Below are positions 34,824 through 47,530 of a stretch of DNA of 64,000 nucleotides, one piece after another; the stretch's first letter is position 1; each line of letters opens with the position of its first letter. Source of the stretch: Carallia brachiata (taxonomy: Eukaryota; Streptophyta; Magnoliopsida; Malpighiales; Rhizophoraceae). The notes below the pieces were generated by a model, which was not told the origin of the DNA, did not search any database, and saw only the letters and a list, made by a program, of their open reading frames with translations. Position numbers and translations under genes: made by a program. The stretch spans positions 3,403,250 to 3,467,249 of the forward strand of contig JADCRB010000016.1 of assembly GCA_021464245.1 (NCBI GenBank). Direction: 5' to 3'.

Positions 34824-37783
34824 CTAAGAGATGGGTACACGTTGAGAAAAGTTTCCAGAAATAGTGTGATAATCAGAGGCAGGCAACTCGCTTAGCTTTC
34901 CAAATCTTTTTTCGTAATAGCACAGGAGCTCCAACCTGGAAAGAAATAAGTCACAGTGTTACACTTATATACAAAATTAAAAGTAAAAGCCAATTAAAAA
35001 AGAATTACCAGGATACAGCTTAATCTATTTGAAAGTTGAAAAGTGTCATGTTAAAACATACAAGTTACCATGTATTTGTAAACTTACCAATACGCCAAGC
35101 ATTGAAATGGTGCGTATTTATCGTAAATTTCTTTGACATTCTTTGTTATGGTACTTTTGCTGCAACTTTTTATTTCGTGCATCTGGTAGAAAATAAGTAT
35201 ACGTTAATTCTGCATGTGATAAAAGTTTGCGCAATCAATGGGACAAGATGCAAATAGCTAATGCTCAAACCTCTCTTATGTGCCTGATGGTTTCGCTGTC
35301 CGATGGAATATCCTCGTAGAATCCAATACACATCAGAATGTTGGCACTTACAAAAGGACCAAAGCCTTTGATTTTTTTCAGTTTTTGGAATACTTCCTTA
35401 TAAGCTTCTGTGTCTAATGCCTCCTCAAAATTTTCAAGTCTAATTTGCCTGCTTTCAACCTTTTTGGCAAGTTCAACAATGGTTTTAGCTCGATAGCCAA
35501 GATTGCATTGTTCTTTAAGTATATCTTCAGAGACACAGGCAAGCTCACTGGAGGTGGGGAAGTTCCCGCCTGATGATGCCTTTAACAATGATTTATTTCC
35601 ATATTTTATGCACTTGCTATCCTTGGCCGGTATGTCTCCTGGTTGCTTCCTCTTTACTCCTTTTTGTCTTTTAGATGAAGTGATCTCTTCACTTTTCCTT
35701 TCTCGGGTATAAGGACTTGTGCCATTACACAGTTGTGGTTGAATCTCACAAAGCGCTTTAGCCATGTTTAAAGCCCTTTCCCAACTATTATTATTTGGAA
35801 ACATCATTTCCACATTAGAAAGAATCTTGAGAAGATTAATAAGGTGAAATGTACATGCTGTAGAAATTAGATTATTAATGATAACCTTAAGTGGATATGC
35901 TGAAGCTCTAGAAATCTAATGTCATAAAAGAGTTATTCATAAATTCTCCTTTTTAAGAATTAAAAAGAAGCTTATTTAAATCTCTTTTAAATTGCCTATG
36001 CTGGAATTAGCCTATGATCCTTAATCTGTAATTTTTCTTTGGTTCTTTCAATTCAAAATATGAGGTGCGTGGAATCAGCCTATGATCTTTAATCTGTAAT
36101 TTTTCTCTGATTCACTCAATTCAAAATATAAGGTGCTAGTTTTTTTTTTTTTTTTTTTTTTATAAATAAGGTGCCGGTATGTGAAGACTGAAAAGAATTG
36201 CAAGACATCATCAACAACACAAAGCTAAGTAAAGGTTATTGATGGGATTGGTTTGCTTTTCCCCAATTAGCAATTAAATGTTGGGTTAGATTCACTTACG
36301 TCGCGAACCATATTACATCTACAGGACGGTCAATTTACTAAAGTGAGGCATGTTGATGACTTTAGGATATAGCCCTCATCAACTACTCCTATTTGATAAA
36401 AAAAAAAAACCTCAATATTATGTATTAATAAAGGTAATAAACTGAGTTTTTCTTACAGTTGCAGCTTATCAGAGTCACTCTAGCTACATACATTGAGGTA
36501 TGTGTATTGTTTGATGTCCTCAATTTGTCTCATATATTTTTTATTATTTATTTTTTTACTAATTTTTTATATTATTTTTTATTTTATTCTGTTACATTTT
36601 TTTACTACTCACATTGCCATGTCCTCGAGGTAATTGTTTCTGTTGAATTTATTTGTATAAATCATGACACAAGATAACTGCATTAAGATTCATTTGATTT
36701 ATATTTATAAAGAGTAAAAATAGTCTTGAATAATATAGTTTTTATTGATTATCTAGCTTACTTTAGAGATAGACTGCTTGTTTCGGGTGGACTAAGAATT
36801 CCATCTCTAAGGTATCCTAGATAAATAATTGTTGTGTCATCGCGTGAGTATGGTAAATTATTTTTCTTTTTTTTTTCTTCATTTATTTAAATTAGTTGTT
36901 AAAAAAGTTAATTTAGTTAGAATTTTTGTCCTATTATTCTATTATGATTTTGTTAATTAATTTTTTTCTTTTGTTCATTCATTTTTGAAAAACAAAAAAC
37001 TACTAATTACATATTAGTTTTTAGCTATATGAGAATAAAAATTATTTAATTACCTTGTAACAATTTAAATGTTCATATTAGTATTATTTAATAAAATACC
37101 ACAAACCAGCGCATGGGTGTTGCCCTAGTTTGATTTAAACTATTACTATTGTTCTTATTTTGTTTAGATTGTCTAACCATTCAAATAAATTGCACGCCAA
37201 GAAAGATGGCAAGGGCACGAGCGGAGCAATTTGGAGAACTTACTTGCAATTGCAAAGGAGGATAGATTTAACAGCATCTTCAAAAAGACAAGGAGATCGA
37301 AATAGACGGCCGAAGCCCATCTCCTTCCCTTCTTTATGCATCTGCTGGAATTCCTTCACATTGTTTTCATCTTTCTCTGATATTCTTAGCATTCGTCTCA
37401 CTTGGTCCTAAGAATCAAATTAAAAGGGGCAACTTAAGGATAAAATTTGAGCTTGCGAAAATGATGTATTATAATATTATACTATTACAATGTAATATGA
37501 CATGTACCAATATAGCTTTTTCATCAGCATGGGCGAGAGGATGATGAGTGTCATGGACTTGTATGAGAAGAGAAGTAGAATCTGGAGGGTGTGAGATAGA
37601 AACAGCGACGGAGGATTTGGAGTTTGCGAGCCTCAAAGGTCGCCTCAAGGTCTTGACTGAAGGCAGCCAAATGTTTGGGGCCATCATGAAGAAACCATGG
37701 TTGCATACTGCTTTTTCAAGATTGAAGCTTGGCCAACACTGCTCCAAAGGTAGTCTTAGAGACCAACATTCGTTAGCCTCCAT
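34824..37783 (-). CDS. HhH-GPD superfamily DNA glycosylase, five exons
   Basis: Minus-strand exons are inferred at 37783-37508, 37407-37244, 35784-35271, 35182-35088 and 34935-34824. All have GT-AG borders and compatible phases, giving 386 aa. The N-terminus has FNLEKAVCNHGFFMMAPNIW and RPLRLANSKSS. Exon 2 encodes GFGRLFRSPCLFEDAVKSIL, followed across the splice by NWERALNMAKALCEIQ. Exon 3 holds LGYRAKTIVELAKKV, the HhH hairpin IKGFGPFVSANIL (about residues 285-297) and PSDSETIRHIRE with the probable catalytic Asp at 309. Exon 4 has YDKYAPFQCLAYW and exon 5 ends with FGKLSELPASDY. The Lys used for lyase activity in OGG1-type enzymes is Phe here (F291), so a monofunctional base-removing enzyme is likely. 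The substrate is unknown. A TTACAG just upstream of the start codon may be an acceptor, so a 5' non-coding exon is possible. The stop lies in the target duplication of the hAT-like element. Confidence 0.85.
36002..36136. repeat. 67-bp tandem duplication in intron 2
   Basis: TGGAATTAGCCTATGATCCT and the following 47 bases (36002-36068) are repeated at 36070-36136 with a handful of substitutions. The duplication lies in the 1459-bp second intron of the minus-strand glycosylase gene and has no evident function. Confidence 0.85.
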
Positions 37784-39009
37784 GATAATGTCTTGCCTGT
37801 AATTATTAAATTGCATTACCACTCAAGGAATCATATATTCAAACTCTTCTGAATGATTATGGTAATTAAGGATCTCCTAAATAATTTGCATTATTAAAGG
37901 AATCATATATCCTAGCAATTTTCTGGTTGGTTAAGGTAAGGATCTCCCAATTCATTCATTTGCATTATTCACGTGATCAACAGCTAATTATTGGGTTTAC
38001 CAAATTTGTTGAGAATAAACTTTTTTGTATTTTATTTAAAATACCAAAATAAAAAGAATGTTAAATATTAATTTTTCGTCTAAATCTGAATTTAAACTAA
38101 GTTTGTTTTTATAGTTAATTTAAACTTAGAAAAACAGAAAGTTAAATCAAGTTGATTTTAGAAAAAGAGAAAGGAAAATTTGAAAGCATTTTTTTTTCTT
38201 TTGGATGAAATTGTCCTTCTTTTTGTAATTTTAAGAAAAAATAATTGAATTTAAAAAAATTAATTTCTTATTTCTCGAAAAGAATTATTTCAGAGTAGTT
38301 TTTGTTTTTGAACTTTTATTTTTTTTGTGTTAAAAAATTTTATAATTATAAAAATTAAATTATAATTAAAATAAAATTCTAAGAATTAACGGAATACTTA
38401 TTAACTGTCAAACTGTCGCAAAAATTTAATGGAACCTGGAAATTAAGAAACTGTGTACCTTACGACCTTTGGCGAGTTATCAAGCTAGGTATCGCCTTCC
38501 CTTTAGAATTGGATTATATTGTTTTGTATTGACAACAATTGGTTCATCTTCTTTTTAAGGTTCAGAGGCAGTGGCACTGGAATTGGAAGCATTCCAAACA
38601 TCTAGGATGATGAATCTGCTGAATCTTCATTCATTCATAGATCGTCAAAAGGGAGTACAGAAGTAACAGAACAGATATATTTTTGCAGTAGCACATAGAA
38701 AGTTGTGTCCTTTAGAGTAAAGAGAAAAAAATTTATGGGTATACAATTTTATCATATGAAATAGTTATATTATAATTAATATATTTTATATAATTATATA
38801 AATAAAATATGAATCAAGAAAAATTTATATAATTATATAAAATATATAATTGTTACAATATAACTACATTATAATAATTTTTTGTATGCCCATAATCCCA
38901 TATAGTGGAATTGTAAGTTAATACCCAAGCAATAATCAACAGAGCAATTAGAATATCAGAATTTTTGTTGCTCTACCTTATTAAGTTATGTTAAAAGTTA
39001 CTTTTTTTT
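37784..39009. other. Intergenic DNA upstream of the HhH-GPD gene
   Basis: AT-rich DNA that should hold the promoter of the minus-strand glycosylase gene. No clear TATA box at a convincing distance, no long frame and no repeat boundary was found. Many homopolymer A/T tracts are present. Confidence 0.5.
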
Positions 39010-39017
39010 TTTCTGAA

Positions 39018-40383
39018 TAGGGATGACAATTTTACTCGTACCTGTTAAGAATTACCTGTACCCACCTCGACGGGTACGAGTCAAATCAGTTCACCGAAGA
39101 ATGGGGCGGAGATCGGGGATCCCAGTATTTTTTTAGTGGGTATGAGGATGGGAATGATATTACCTATCCTCATCCTCATACTCTCCCCATCCCCGACCTG
39201 TTTATTTTTTTATTTCTTATTTAATTTTTAATTTTTATTCGTTTTTATTGTTTAATATTTACTGCATTTACTCTTTAATAACTTATATTTTACCTACTTT
39301 AAAATTATTAATAAAATTGTTAAATTATTAATGAAATTACTTTCTTTAACTCAATAGTTTATTCAAAATATTGATAGTCTTGAGTCAAAAATTCAAGTAA
39401 TAATCAATTTTAATTGTAATTATGAAATTATTACTGAATACTGGAGGAATCACAACAACTTGTCGTATAAGTTCTCAACCAATAATTTGAAAGTTTGACC
39501 CTGAATATACAAGTTAGAAAGACCATTTTTTTATTGGAAGTCTTATTTTAAAATACTATTATTTCTTTCTTTCCAAATGTGCCAGTATATAAGTGTAAAA
39601 AATATGAGAATAAATTGTTTAAAAAATTAGGAACGAAGTTAAACCTCTCAATATTACAAAAAATCTAACAGTATAAAGAGAAAATGGATAACAAAAAATA
39701 CAAAATCATGGGGTGATATTTTTATAGTTTTCATTTATTAAATTTTTCATAATTGAGTTTTTTTTTATGTGATCCATATCTTTATAAAATACAGTTTTAA
39801 ACTTTAGTATTATACAACAACTGAAATATTAAATACGATTTGTCTAAATTATTCTTTTATATCATCATTTTCAAAAATAATGTCATTATATCAATATATA
39901 AATTTGAGCAGCATAACTTCAATACTTACTTATTATAAACTTGAGTAATATAATATTTTCAAAAATAGTGTTATTATATCATTATTTAAACTTGAGTAAT
40001 ATAACATTTTCAAAAATAGTGTCATTATTTTTCTACACATCGTGCATCAAGTTTAGCACCTTAATTTCTATTACTAATTTTTAACAAAAAACTTGTACAT
40101 TTCAACTTTAATATTTAGATCACCTATTTATTATATTTTTAAATCACATGAGATTTGTAATATAAATAGTTGGTTTGTCATTGACCATGAGTATCAAGTA
40201 ATTTGAATTGTGAAAATATATGACTTTTTAAATTTTCTTTTAGAAGGGTATAGGATGGGGACGAGGACAGGGATTAAAATTTCATACCCGACAGGGACGG
40301 GACGGGGATGAGGATGAAGGTAATAAACGGGTATGGGGAACCGGAGGGGTCATTCCTCCCGACCCTCCCCATTGTCAATCCTA
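39018..40383. mobile_element. Non-autonomous hAT-like element, 1366 bp
   Basis: A perfect 8-bp duplication TTTCTGAA flanks it (39010-39017 and 40384-40391). The ends are TAGGGATGACAAT and, inverted, TAGGATTGACAAT. Such ends with an 8-bp duplication are characteristic of hAT elements. Subterminal regions are rich in CCCCATCCCCG and GACGGGTACGAG-type motifs in inverted arrangement. The interior is very AT-rich and lacks a transposase frame. Confidence 0.9.
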
Positions 40384-40391
40384 TTTCTGAA

Positions 40392-41886
40392 TGAAAACAG
40401 ATATTTTTGCATACTTTATATAAAAAAATTTTAGAAAAAAGTATAATTAAAAAATTAAAATGATTATAATTAATTATAAGTATTAATTATGATGAGAAAT
40501 TATCTGGATGCAAAAACTAAAATTTGAAGTTAAGAAATCTAAAACAAAAGGCTATAAACTGAGAAACGTGAATGACAAAACAAAACTCAAAAAATAACTT
40601 CAAAGATAACTAAAAAAAAATGTCACTATAATATTATTATTATAACGTTACTGAATATTTTTTTTCCTATTTGTTTTCTTCTCAAACTACATCAATACAA
40701 AACTCAAGAGAAAGTTATAATCAAACCAAATCAAGCCGTCAACCAAATGGATGGTAGCAATACCGTGAGGATAGGTTTAAAAATAGACGATTGAATTTGA
40801 TTCCTTCTCCTCTTAGGCTGTATCTGTCTTACAAAGACAGAGAGATTTAAAAAGACTTCTATTTGATTTTTTAAAAATGAGAGTTTATAAACCTGGATTA
40901 TTAAAAGGGCATTAAATAAGTTTTTATTCTCAAACAGGTAAAAATTAATATGTATGTAAATTGTTAGTAATTTTTTCAGAAAAAAATCTTAAATAGTTTT
41001 ATTTTTTTCCTTTATAAGAAAAAAATAAAAATAAAATATTTATTTTTCTTGTTGAAAAAGGAAAAATATTAAGAAAATAAAACAATAAGAAAAATTTGGG
41101 AATTTTCTTTTTCCAGTTATTTCCCTTAATTTAAAATTTTGACACGTGACAGAAAAAAAAAATTTAGGATCTAGAATGTAGACCCGCGCATTTTTTATAA
41201 AAATAATTTTCTTGGTCCGTAATTTTGTTTTCTTTGTAAGCAAATAGAAAAGAGAAATTTGAGAATAATTCTTTCTCTTCCTTTTCAATAGCAAATAGTT
41301 AAATATGAGAGGTTATTATCTTATATTATTAAATAAAAATTAAAAACTGTTTCTTAAAAAATAAGTGAAAATTAATATATACTTAAATTATTAGCCCCAT
41401 AACTTAACTGCAATTTACTTGACAATGATTATAATACGTATATTGCCATGATTGAGATACTATTTATCAGATACTTTTTTATTGAATAAAGAACTCTGAA
41501 TATAAATAAGAAAAAAAAAAGATGATTAGAATCTTAAAACTTACTGAATTAGAGGTGTAATTTATACCCCAATTTAGTAGCCTGGTAACAATTTAATATG
41601 TTTCCTCCTGCCACAGCTAAAAAGGACACATGCAATTTTTTGGTACTTTTTAAACAAATTAAACGAAGCAGAGAACTAGCCGTAAGGCAGTGGACAGAAT
41701 GCATCAATAATGAGGTGGAGAGATGGGACCCACATAAAAAAAAGAATAAATTAATTGAAAATTTTTAAAATGAAAAGTTGGGAATTAGGGTTTTGATGAA
41801 AATTTTAAAATTTGAAATTAGAAAGCTACAGCTAGCGGAAGAAAAATGTTATCCGATTGGATTGGAGGTTAGAGGAAAAGTATTGA
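40392..41886. other. AT-rich intergenic stretch
   Basis: Only short open frames occur. The longest is an 84-residue Lys/Phe-rich minus-strand frame at 41040-41294 with no domain. Homopolymer tracts are frequent. I see no gene, RNA gene or bounded element. Confidence 0.5.
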
Positions 41887-44309
41887 AAAGAAATCAAGAA
41901 GTGGAAAACTCCAATTCGCCTTGAGCAGCGGCTCCAATTCGTCTTGAGCACTGGCGATTTCTACGACAATAAAATTTTGTGCAAGGAAATGCTTCAGGAA
42001 CCCATAATGGCGGCGATTTACAACAATTCAAACATGGTTTTAGCGAAAGCTTTCATCGCGAAGCTATTGAAGGATTTCTCATTGAGGGATTCAGCCCTCT
42101 ATTTGGTTGAAGTGAAGGCTTTCAAAGGGTAAAATTGAGCAATTTTTAGTGAAGGGTGACCGCTTTTGAACAAAAAAAAAACTCATCATGAAGGTGGATG
42201 AATGATTGACTGCGTTGGCTATACTTTTCCAGCTTAACCATCAGAGGCATTTGTGTTATAATATCATTCTTTTTTCCTTTCATCCTATTTACAAATTCCT
42301 TTTCTCTCTTAATTTCTTAGTGTTTGAGAGAAATACGACAAAGGATGGTGATTTGACATTCAAGGATTCTAGAGGGATTGGTAAGCACTAGTGGCAGATC
42401 TTTACTTGTACACTTGGTTACATTAGGAATTTTGTATTTTTGGTTAGCTAGTCTACCAAAAAACATTAAAGTTCCTTACTTTTAATGTGGGCTATTAATG
42501 GTTCTTCAACGGGTAAGTAGAAGGGTTGGTTCAATCTGGTGAAAAATTTCTTCATAGCAGAGACAGTGTCAAAACAAGATAAGGTACGTTGTTTTTCTTT
42601 TTGAAAATTGCAATAGTTCAGATTTTTTTTTTTGGGTGACTATTTGTTGAAAAAAATTATGTAATTCCACTAAACATTAGGACAAGAAAAGAAAATGCAT
42701 ATTTTCCTTTTAGGAGGAGGGACAAAGGCCATTCTGTGGGAGCTTCGTGGGGAAAAAGCCCCAAAATTCAAAAAATTGGTATCAATTGGAAATGGTGGCT
42801 GAGGCCATTCTGTGGGAGCTTCGTGGGGAAAAAGCCATTCACGGGATGTTTTCCATTTTCTCGTTCTCTCAGTCTGTAATGGAAGACAAAGATGAAATTG
42901 GAGATCTTTGCCTGAATGTTTTGGTAGGATAATGCAATGTTTAAAAAAATGTAGAATGCTCTTCTATGATTTGTTATCTGATTTACATTCTGCCTAAGAT
43001 TACTTACACAATCTCTTTGTCATTCTGTGCAATGCTGCAGCTTCCTACAATAAAGAGAGGTGACACTGTTAGACCGATTAGGAATGTATTAATAGCCAAA
43101 CTACAGCAGTTGGGCAACCATCTTTCACTTGACATGGGAAAAACAGTTGCTGAAGGAATCAAAGAAGTCCAAGTATGTCATATTTAAGTTGTTCATTTGC
43201 AATTGTTGGTACACATTAATCTCATCAATATTTATTTACCTCACAACTAGTCTCTAACCTGAATTTTGTTGCTTGCGATTTTTATTGCTGCTTAATGGGA
43301 TTCTATGCCACTAGCTCAATTATATAGGTACTAGTTTGCAGTTTAAGGCTCCTCAATTCTTTATTGTGCTGTGGGTGCTCTCTTATGTTTAACTCTAGAT
43401 GCTTTGACTTTTACAGGAATCCATTTATATGTTTGATTTTGCTTTAGGCTTAAGCTGACAACTGAAATTTGGGATATTTTCAGCTTATGTTGCCTTTACT
43501 CTCAGCTTTTAGTCATAAGTGTTTGTTTCTAATTTTTAAAGAGTTTGTTATCTTAGACATGAACCGTTGAAACGTACTTCTCATGGGACTACCGAAGAAA
43601 AGAAAACGTATAACAGAAGGTCATCCTTTACTATAAGCTAGAGAGGCGTTCCTTCATGCAACTTCTTTTTGACCATATTTCAGTTATTGCAATTCGGCCA
43701 GTAAAAAATTTTCCTTGTCAACATATTTCTGTGATTACAGCAACAAATTTGCTAATTAATGTTAACTTTTGTACAGTAAATTTCTAGGATATTATTACCA
43801 ACATATTTCCTCCTACAGATTTTTTGTGGCTTTTTTTGGAAACATATAATGCATCTAAGAGATTTGCTCTGAAAGTGATTTTTTAGCTCATAAATAATTA
43901 GTGTAGGTTATGTGTCATGATTGTTGGAGTGAATTACATGAAACAGAAGTTGTGCCATTTTTAGATAGCCTATCATTTAGTTTTGCCAATTTTCATGTTT
44001 TTGTTTATGCATCTTGGATATTTTGATCGAGAGAGTAGTTGCTACAGCATGAGCGAAGCTGAGATTGAAGACTTTGGAATAGTTGGATTCGCTCCAAAAG
44101 CAGCAGCAGCTTCAGCAAAAAAAGTTCCAGTAGCAGTAACAGCTAATCTTCACCTACAGCTGCTTGTACAAAGTAGCACCAAAGTCAACAAAGGAGTTGC
44201 ATTGCCATTTTACATCACTTCAGTTTTCAATCTGGGTGAAGAAGCACCCATCAGTATTACCAATTTGAAGTACAGCAAGAGGAACACATGGCAGCAACCT
44301 CCTTTCTAA
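41887..44309 (+). CDS. Unidentified multi-exon gene-like unit, possibly broken
   Basis: Four exon-like pieces on the plus strand have better codon character than their flanks. They are 41887-42128 (with AIYNNSNMVLAKAFIAKLL and FSLRDSALYLVEVKAF, then GGGTAAAA as donor); 42714-42926 (ending EDKDEIGDLCLNVL before GTAGGA); 43041-43171 (LPTIKRGDTVRPIRNVLIAK, ending IKEVQ before GTATGT); and about 44048-44309 (EIEDFGIVGFAPKAAAASAK to a stop, with TNLKYSKRN near the end). The second and third join in frame. I could not join the first to a downstream piece without a stop, and a 34-bp duplication disturbs the second. The likely start is ATG 41989 or 42007. I do not recognise the family. It may be a real gene with exons I mis-drew, or a decaying copy. 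Confidence 0.4.
42727..42836. repeat. 34-bp perfect direct repeat
   Basis: GGCCATTCTGTGGGAGCTTC and the following 14 bases occur identically at 42727-42760 and 42803-42836, 76 bp apart. Both lie in an exon-like segment, in different reading frames, so one is probably a recent local duplication that breaks or extends the frame. Confidence 0.9.
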
Positions 44310-46007
44310 GCCCCTCAAAACCAAATTGCAGCAACAGATTCTATGTAAAGAAAAAATTAAAAAAAAAAAACTTATTATCTGGAAAAACTTGTTTTAACAA
44401 CCAAGCTAATGTAATTGTATCTCGTATAGAAGTGAATTAATGAAAGGAAAAATGATATGAGATCCTTTGGCTGCAAAACAAAAAATGCAATTCTCTCCTA
44501 CACAGTGTTTTTACTAATAAACACCATTAAAAACATAGTTTAAACAAGTTAACAATAGTTGCTATTTAATTAATGTCAGTTGCACATACATAATGCATTG
44601 TTCCATTTATATTTGGCTAAAATTATTTTGTTTTGTTTGCAAAGCTCTAAAGCAATTGAGTCCCGTTACATGGCTCAACATAATCACCTGAAGAATTGTT
44701 CGCAATGCAACAAGTAAGAAATTTTTTGTAATTACATTTACAAAATATATAACAAAAATGAGAAGAAAAAATCATTATTTTTTTATTGTATATTTTATTA
44801 CTGTTATTGTACAAAATATAATGGTTGTTGCATTATAAACAATAGTCGAAACAAAAATTTTCAAGTCATAAACATTTATCTAAAGCAATTAACCACCTGT
44901 GGATGATGACGTAACTAAAAAGACGCTTTACTGTTAACGATAGAATAATTAAAAGGATGTTTCACACACTAAATAAAATACACATTTAGATATATAATGC
45001 ATTTTTAAATTTTTTTTTCTTTTTTAATGTTCATCGGTAATAATTGTAACAACATGCAATCGTTCTGCAACAATATGGAAAACATAAGATCTAGCGACAT
45101 TCGTTTGCATTTTACATTGACTCGTATAAGTTTCACATTAAATTGTGATGGACGTAAACTTTGCTACCCCCAGCCAGCCATGCCACAACGATTGGAGTCA
45201 ACATTCAACAACTGGAGATATGCTTAAAAAGCATTCGAGATTGAGCGCCGCGAGAATGAATACTAGACAAATAGTGGTGACTTCGATCCTCCTCCTTCAC
45301 GCACACGTGAGTGCACCCCTCTAGGACTGGGCTTGTTTATAAGGCCAAGGGGCCCGATGGTTGAGACAATGATTTTTACTTTAAACTTAAGTAGTCTATA
45401 TTAGTAGTCATTCATAAGTAGTAATCTAATATTTATTTTTGCAACAAGGACATGTATTCTTGAAACAAATTAGCAAATAATTGCAATAGAATTGCTCGCA
45501 TATTTTCAAATGAAACAACTCAATTAATTGTTATTATGGCTAGCAAGTATTTAATCAATTCTTAATAGGTCCATGTGCATTGGTAATAGCTTAACTTAGA
45601 TGCTTGAATCAATTTTTACTGTTGTCTGAAAAAACACACTCGAAGCACTTTAATTAATTCAAACTTGGAACACAAGACTTTTTGCAATTTGTATACACTC
45701 TGCAAACACTAGTTAACCATTGAATGATAGTCATTAATTATAACTCGAAGTAGGCAACAAAGTGCTTCTTACTTGCAACAACACTATTAGTGGATGTAAA
45801 AATTAAATCAAAGGAAATTTAAGTTTTACCAAGTACTAAGATAATGGTCGAACTTATTTTTACTCCTACTCTAAGTGTTCTATGAGGTAGTCATTGATAC
45901 CGAGTTGCAATACATTGCTTTCGTTCTGCAACGAGTTGATATTATCTCGCATTAGACTTCATCTCTGATAAATTCACTTGATCGGTAAAACTCAATTAAA
46001 GTTATAT
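44310..46007. other. Intergenic DNA with scattered GCAACAA motifs
   Basis: AT-rich DNA after the last exon-like segment. GCAACAA or its complement recurs irregularly from about 44700 to 48100. One patch near 45240-45360 is richer in GC. No gene is supported. Confidence 0.5.
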
Positions 46008-46298
46008 TGAGATGCAAACTTTATTTTTGTATGTCATCGGTGCATTGAACTCAATCAAGCTGGAATTGATTGATAACATGTAACCCACTGTTGCCAAATA
46101 TAATCATGTTGACTCTTTGTGATTGAAATCATATTTTAGCTCTATGCAACAATACTTATTGTTAGCCACATTAAAAAACATGTATCTTTCGAGTTCAACG
46201 TCGTCAAAGAACTGGCACATAGAGTCGGTAAGATAGTTTGTAATCGTTTTTTTTTTTTTTTTTTTTGCAACAAAGAGCATTTTTTAGGTAACAAATCC
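46008..46298. repeat. Diverged segmental duplication, copy A
   Basis: Landmarks in order: GATGCAAACTTTATTTTTGTATG, cut short here as ATGCAAACTTTATTTTT; ATCGGTGCATTGAA; TTTTAGCTCTATGCAACAAT; and TTTTTTAGGTAACAAATCC. They are shared with 47531-47877 in the same order and orientation. Confidence 0.7.
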
Positions 46299-46329
46299 TG
46301 GGAACCAGACATTCTAGCTGAAATAAAAC

Positions 46330-46499
46330 TGTAATGCAATTGTTTGCTTTTGCAACAAGGTATATTAGTGAAGTAACAACTCACGAGGTATTTTCCATAC
46401 CATCTACGGTTGAAATGTAATACAATTGTTTTTGTTTGCCACAAGATATATGATTAAAGTAACAACTCGCAAGAGGATTGGCCATTCCATCTGAGTTAG
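46330..46499. repeat. Tandem duplication of about 85 bp
   Basis: Both halves (46330-46415 and 46416-46499) begin TGTAATGCAATTGTTT or TGTAATACAATTGTTT. They share AAGTAACAACTC and a closing CCAT-CATCT segment. They are diverged by substitutions and small indels. Confidence 0.7.
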
Positions 46500-46731
46500 A
46501 CACAATTAATTGAACGATGTGCATTGTTAAGAAGACAGGTCCACTGGGTAACAGAGAGTCTCCAAATTCAAGTACTTAATTGAGGTCATATAGCTCGTTC
46601 CAGCTTTGTCAAGTCTCAACATTGCCAATATAAGAGTCAATTTCACAACTTCTATGCCTTAGTTATTTTTTAAAATATTAAAATTAACAAAAAAGTTTTA
46701 GATCATACAAAATATTCTTACGATGGGTTAA

Positions 46732-46780
46732 AGTGCAACGAATCGTTAACTTAGTGCAACGAATCGTTAACTTAGTGCAA
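46732..46780. repeat. 21-bp tandem repeat, 2.3 copies
   Basis: AGTGCAACGAATCGTTAACTT occurs twice in direct succession (46732-46752 and 46753-46773, shown here as AGTGCAACGAATCG then TTAACTT). A partial third copy follows. Confidence 0.9.
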
Positions 46781-46804
46781 CTGCTTTAAAATTTTATGTA
46801 AAAA

Positions 46805-46966
46805 TAAAATAAAGAGGTAAAAATGTATTTATTTTTGTTGTTTTACATTTTGTTAATCTGATTGCACTAAATTAAAAATTGGTTAAATAAAATAAAGACG
46901 TATGATGTATTTATTTTTGTTGTTGCACATTTTGTGAATCTGGTTGCACTAAATTGACAATTGGTT
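46805..46966. repeat. Tandem duplication of about 80 bp
   Basis: Both halves run from AAAATAAAG through TTTATTTTTGTTGTT and GATTGCACTAAATT or GGTTGCACTAAATT to AATTGGTT. The second copy starts near 46887. Confidence 0.7.
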
Positions 46967-47530
46967 GCAAATTTAGATTCGTATGAATATTTTATCTGTG
47001 TATTTTATCTGTGTCTAAAATTAAATAAGTCATTTTAATTAAAGGTATCTAAACTATTTAGTTGCAACAATATGTTGTTGTGTCACAATTATATTTTCAT
47101 TTGTTGCAAAAGGATTATGATTCAATGTCCAGTCATCTTCATTAGCTATTCAAGTGCCCAACAATTTTTTATACTTATTGTAATATATTAATACTCAAAA
47201 AAAAAAAAGAAAAAAGATGGGCGGTAAAGAGAGAGGGACAGAAAAAATGTCAATAATGCAACAACAGAAAATAATTCTATAATGACGCTAATTTTATTTT
47301 GCAACAAAAAATAACGTGATGATTTCTTATACCATATTTATCAATCTTGTTCCATAAATAATTAACATCGTTACATTATTCACAGTCCTTCTAACCACCT
47401 CTTCTGTCCGTATGCCCTCGCCCAAAAAAAATAAGAGCCTATTAAACAAGTGTTTATTAGTCATTTAAAGACATGCAAGCTGTATTTTTTATGTCGATTT
47501 AATGTCATCCCAAGGATTGACTAGTGTAAT

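Noticed and set aside
36459..36677. 72-residue plus-strand frame
   Set aside because: It is antisense to intron 2 of the HhH-GPD gene, with T-rich composition only.
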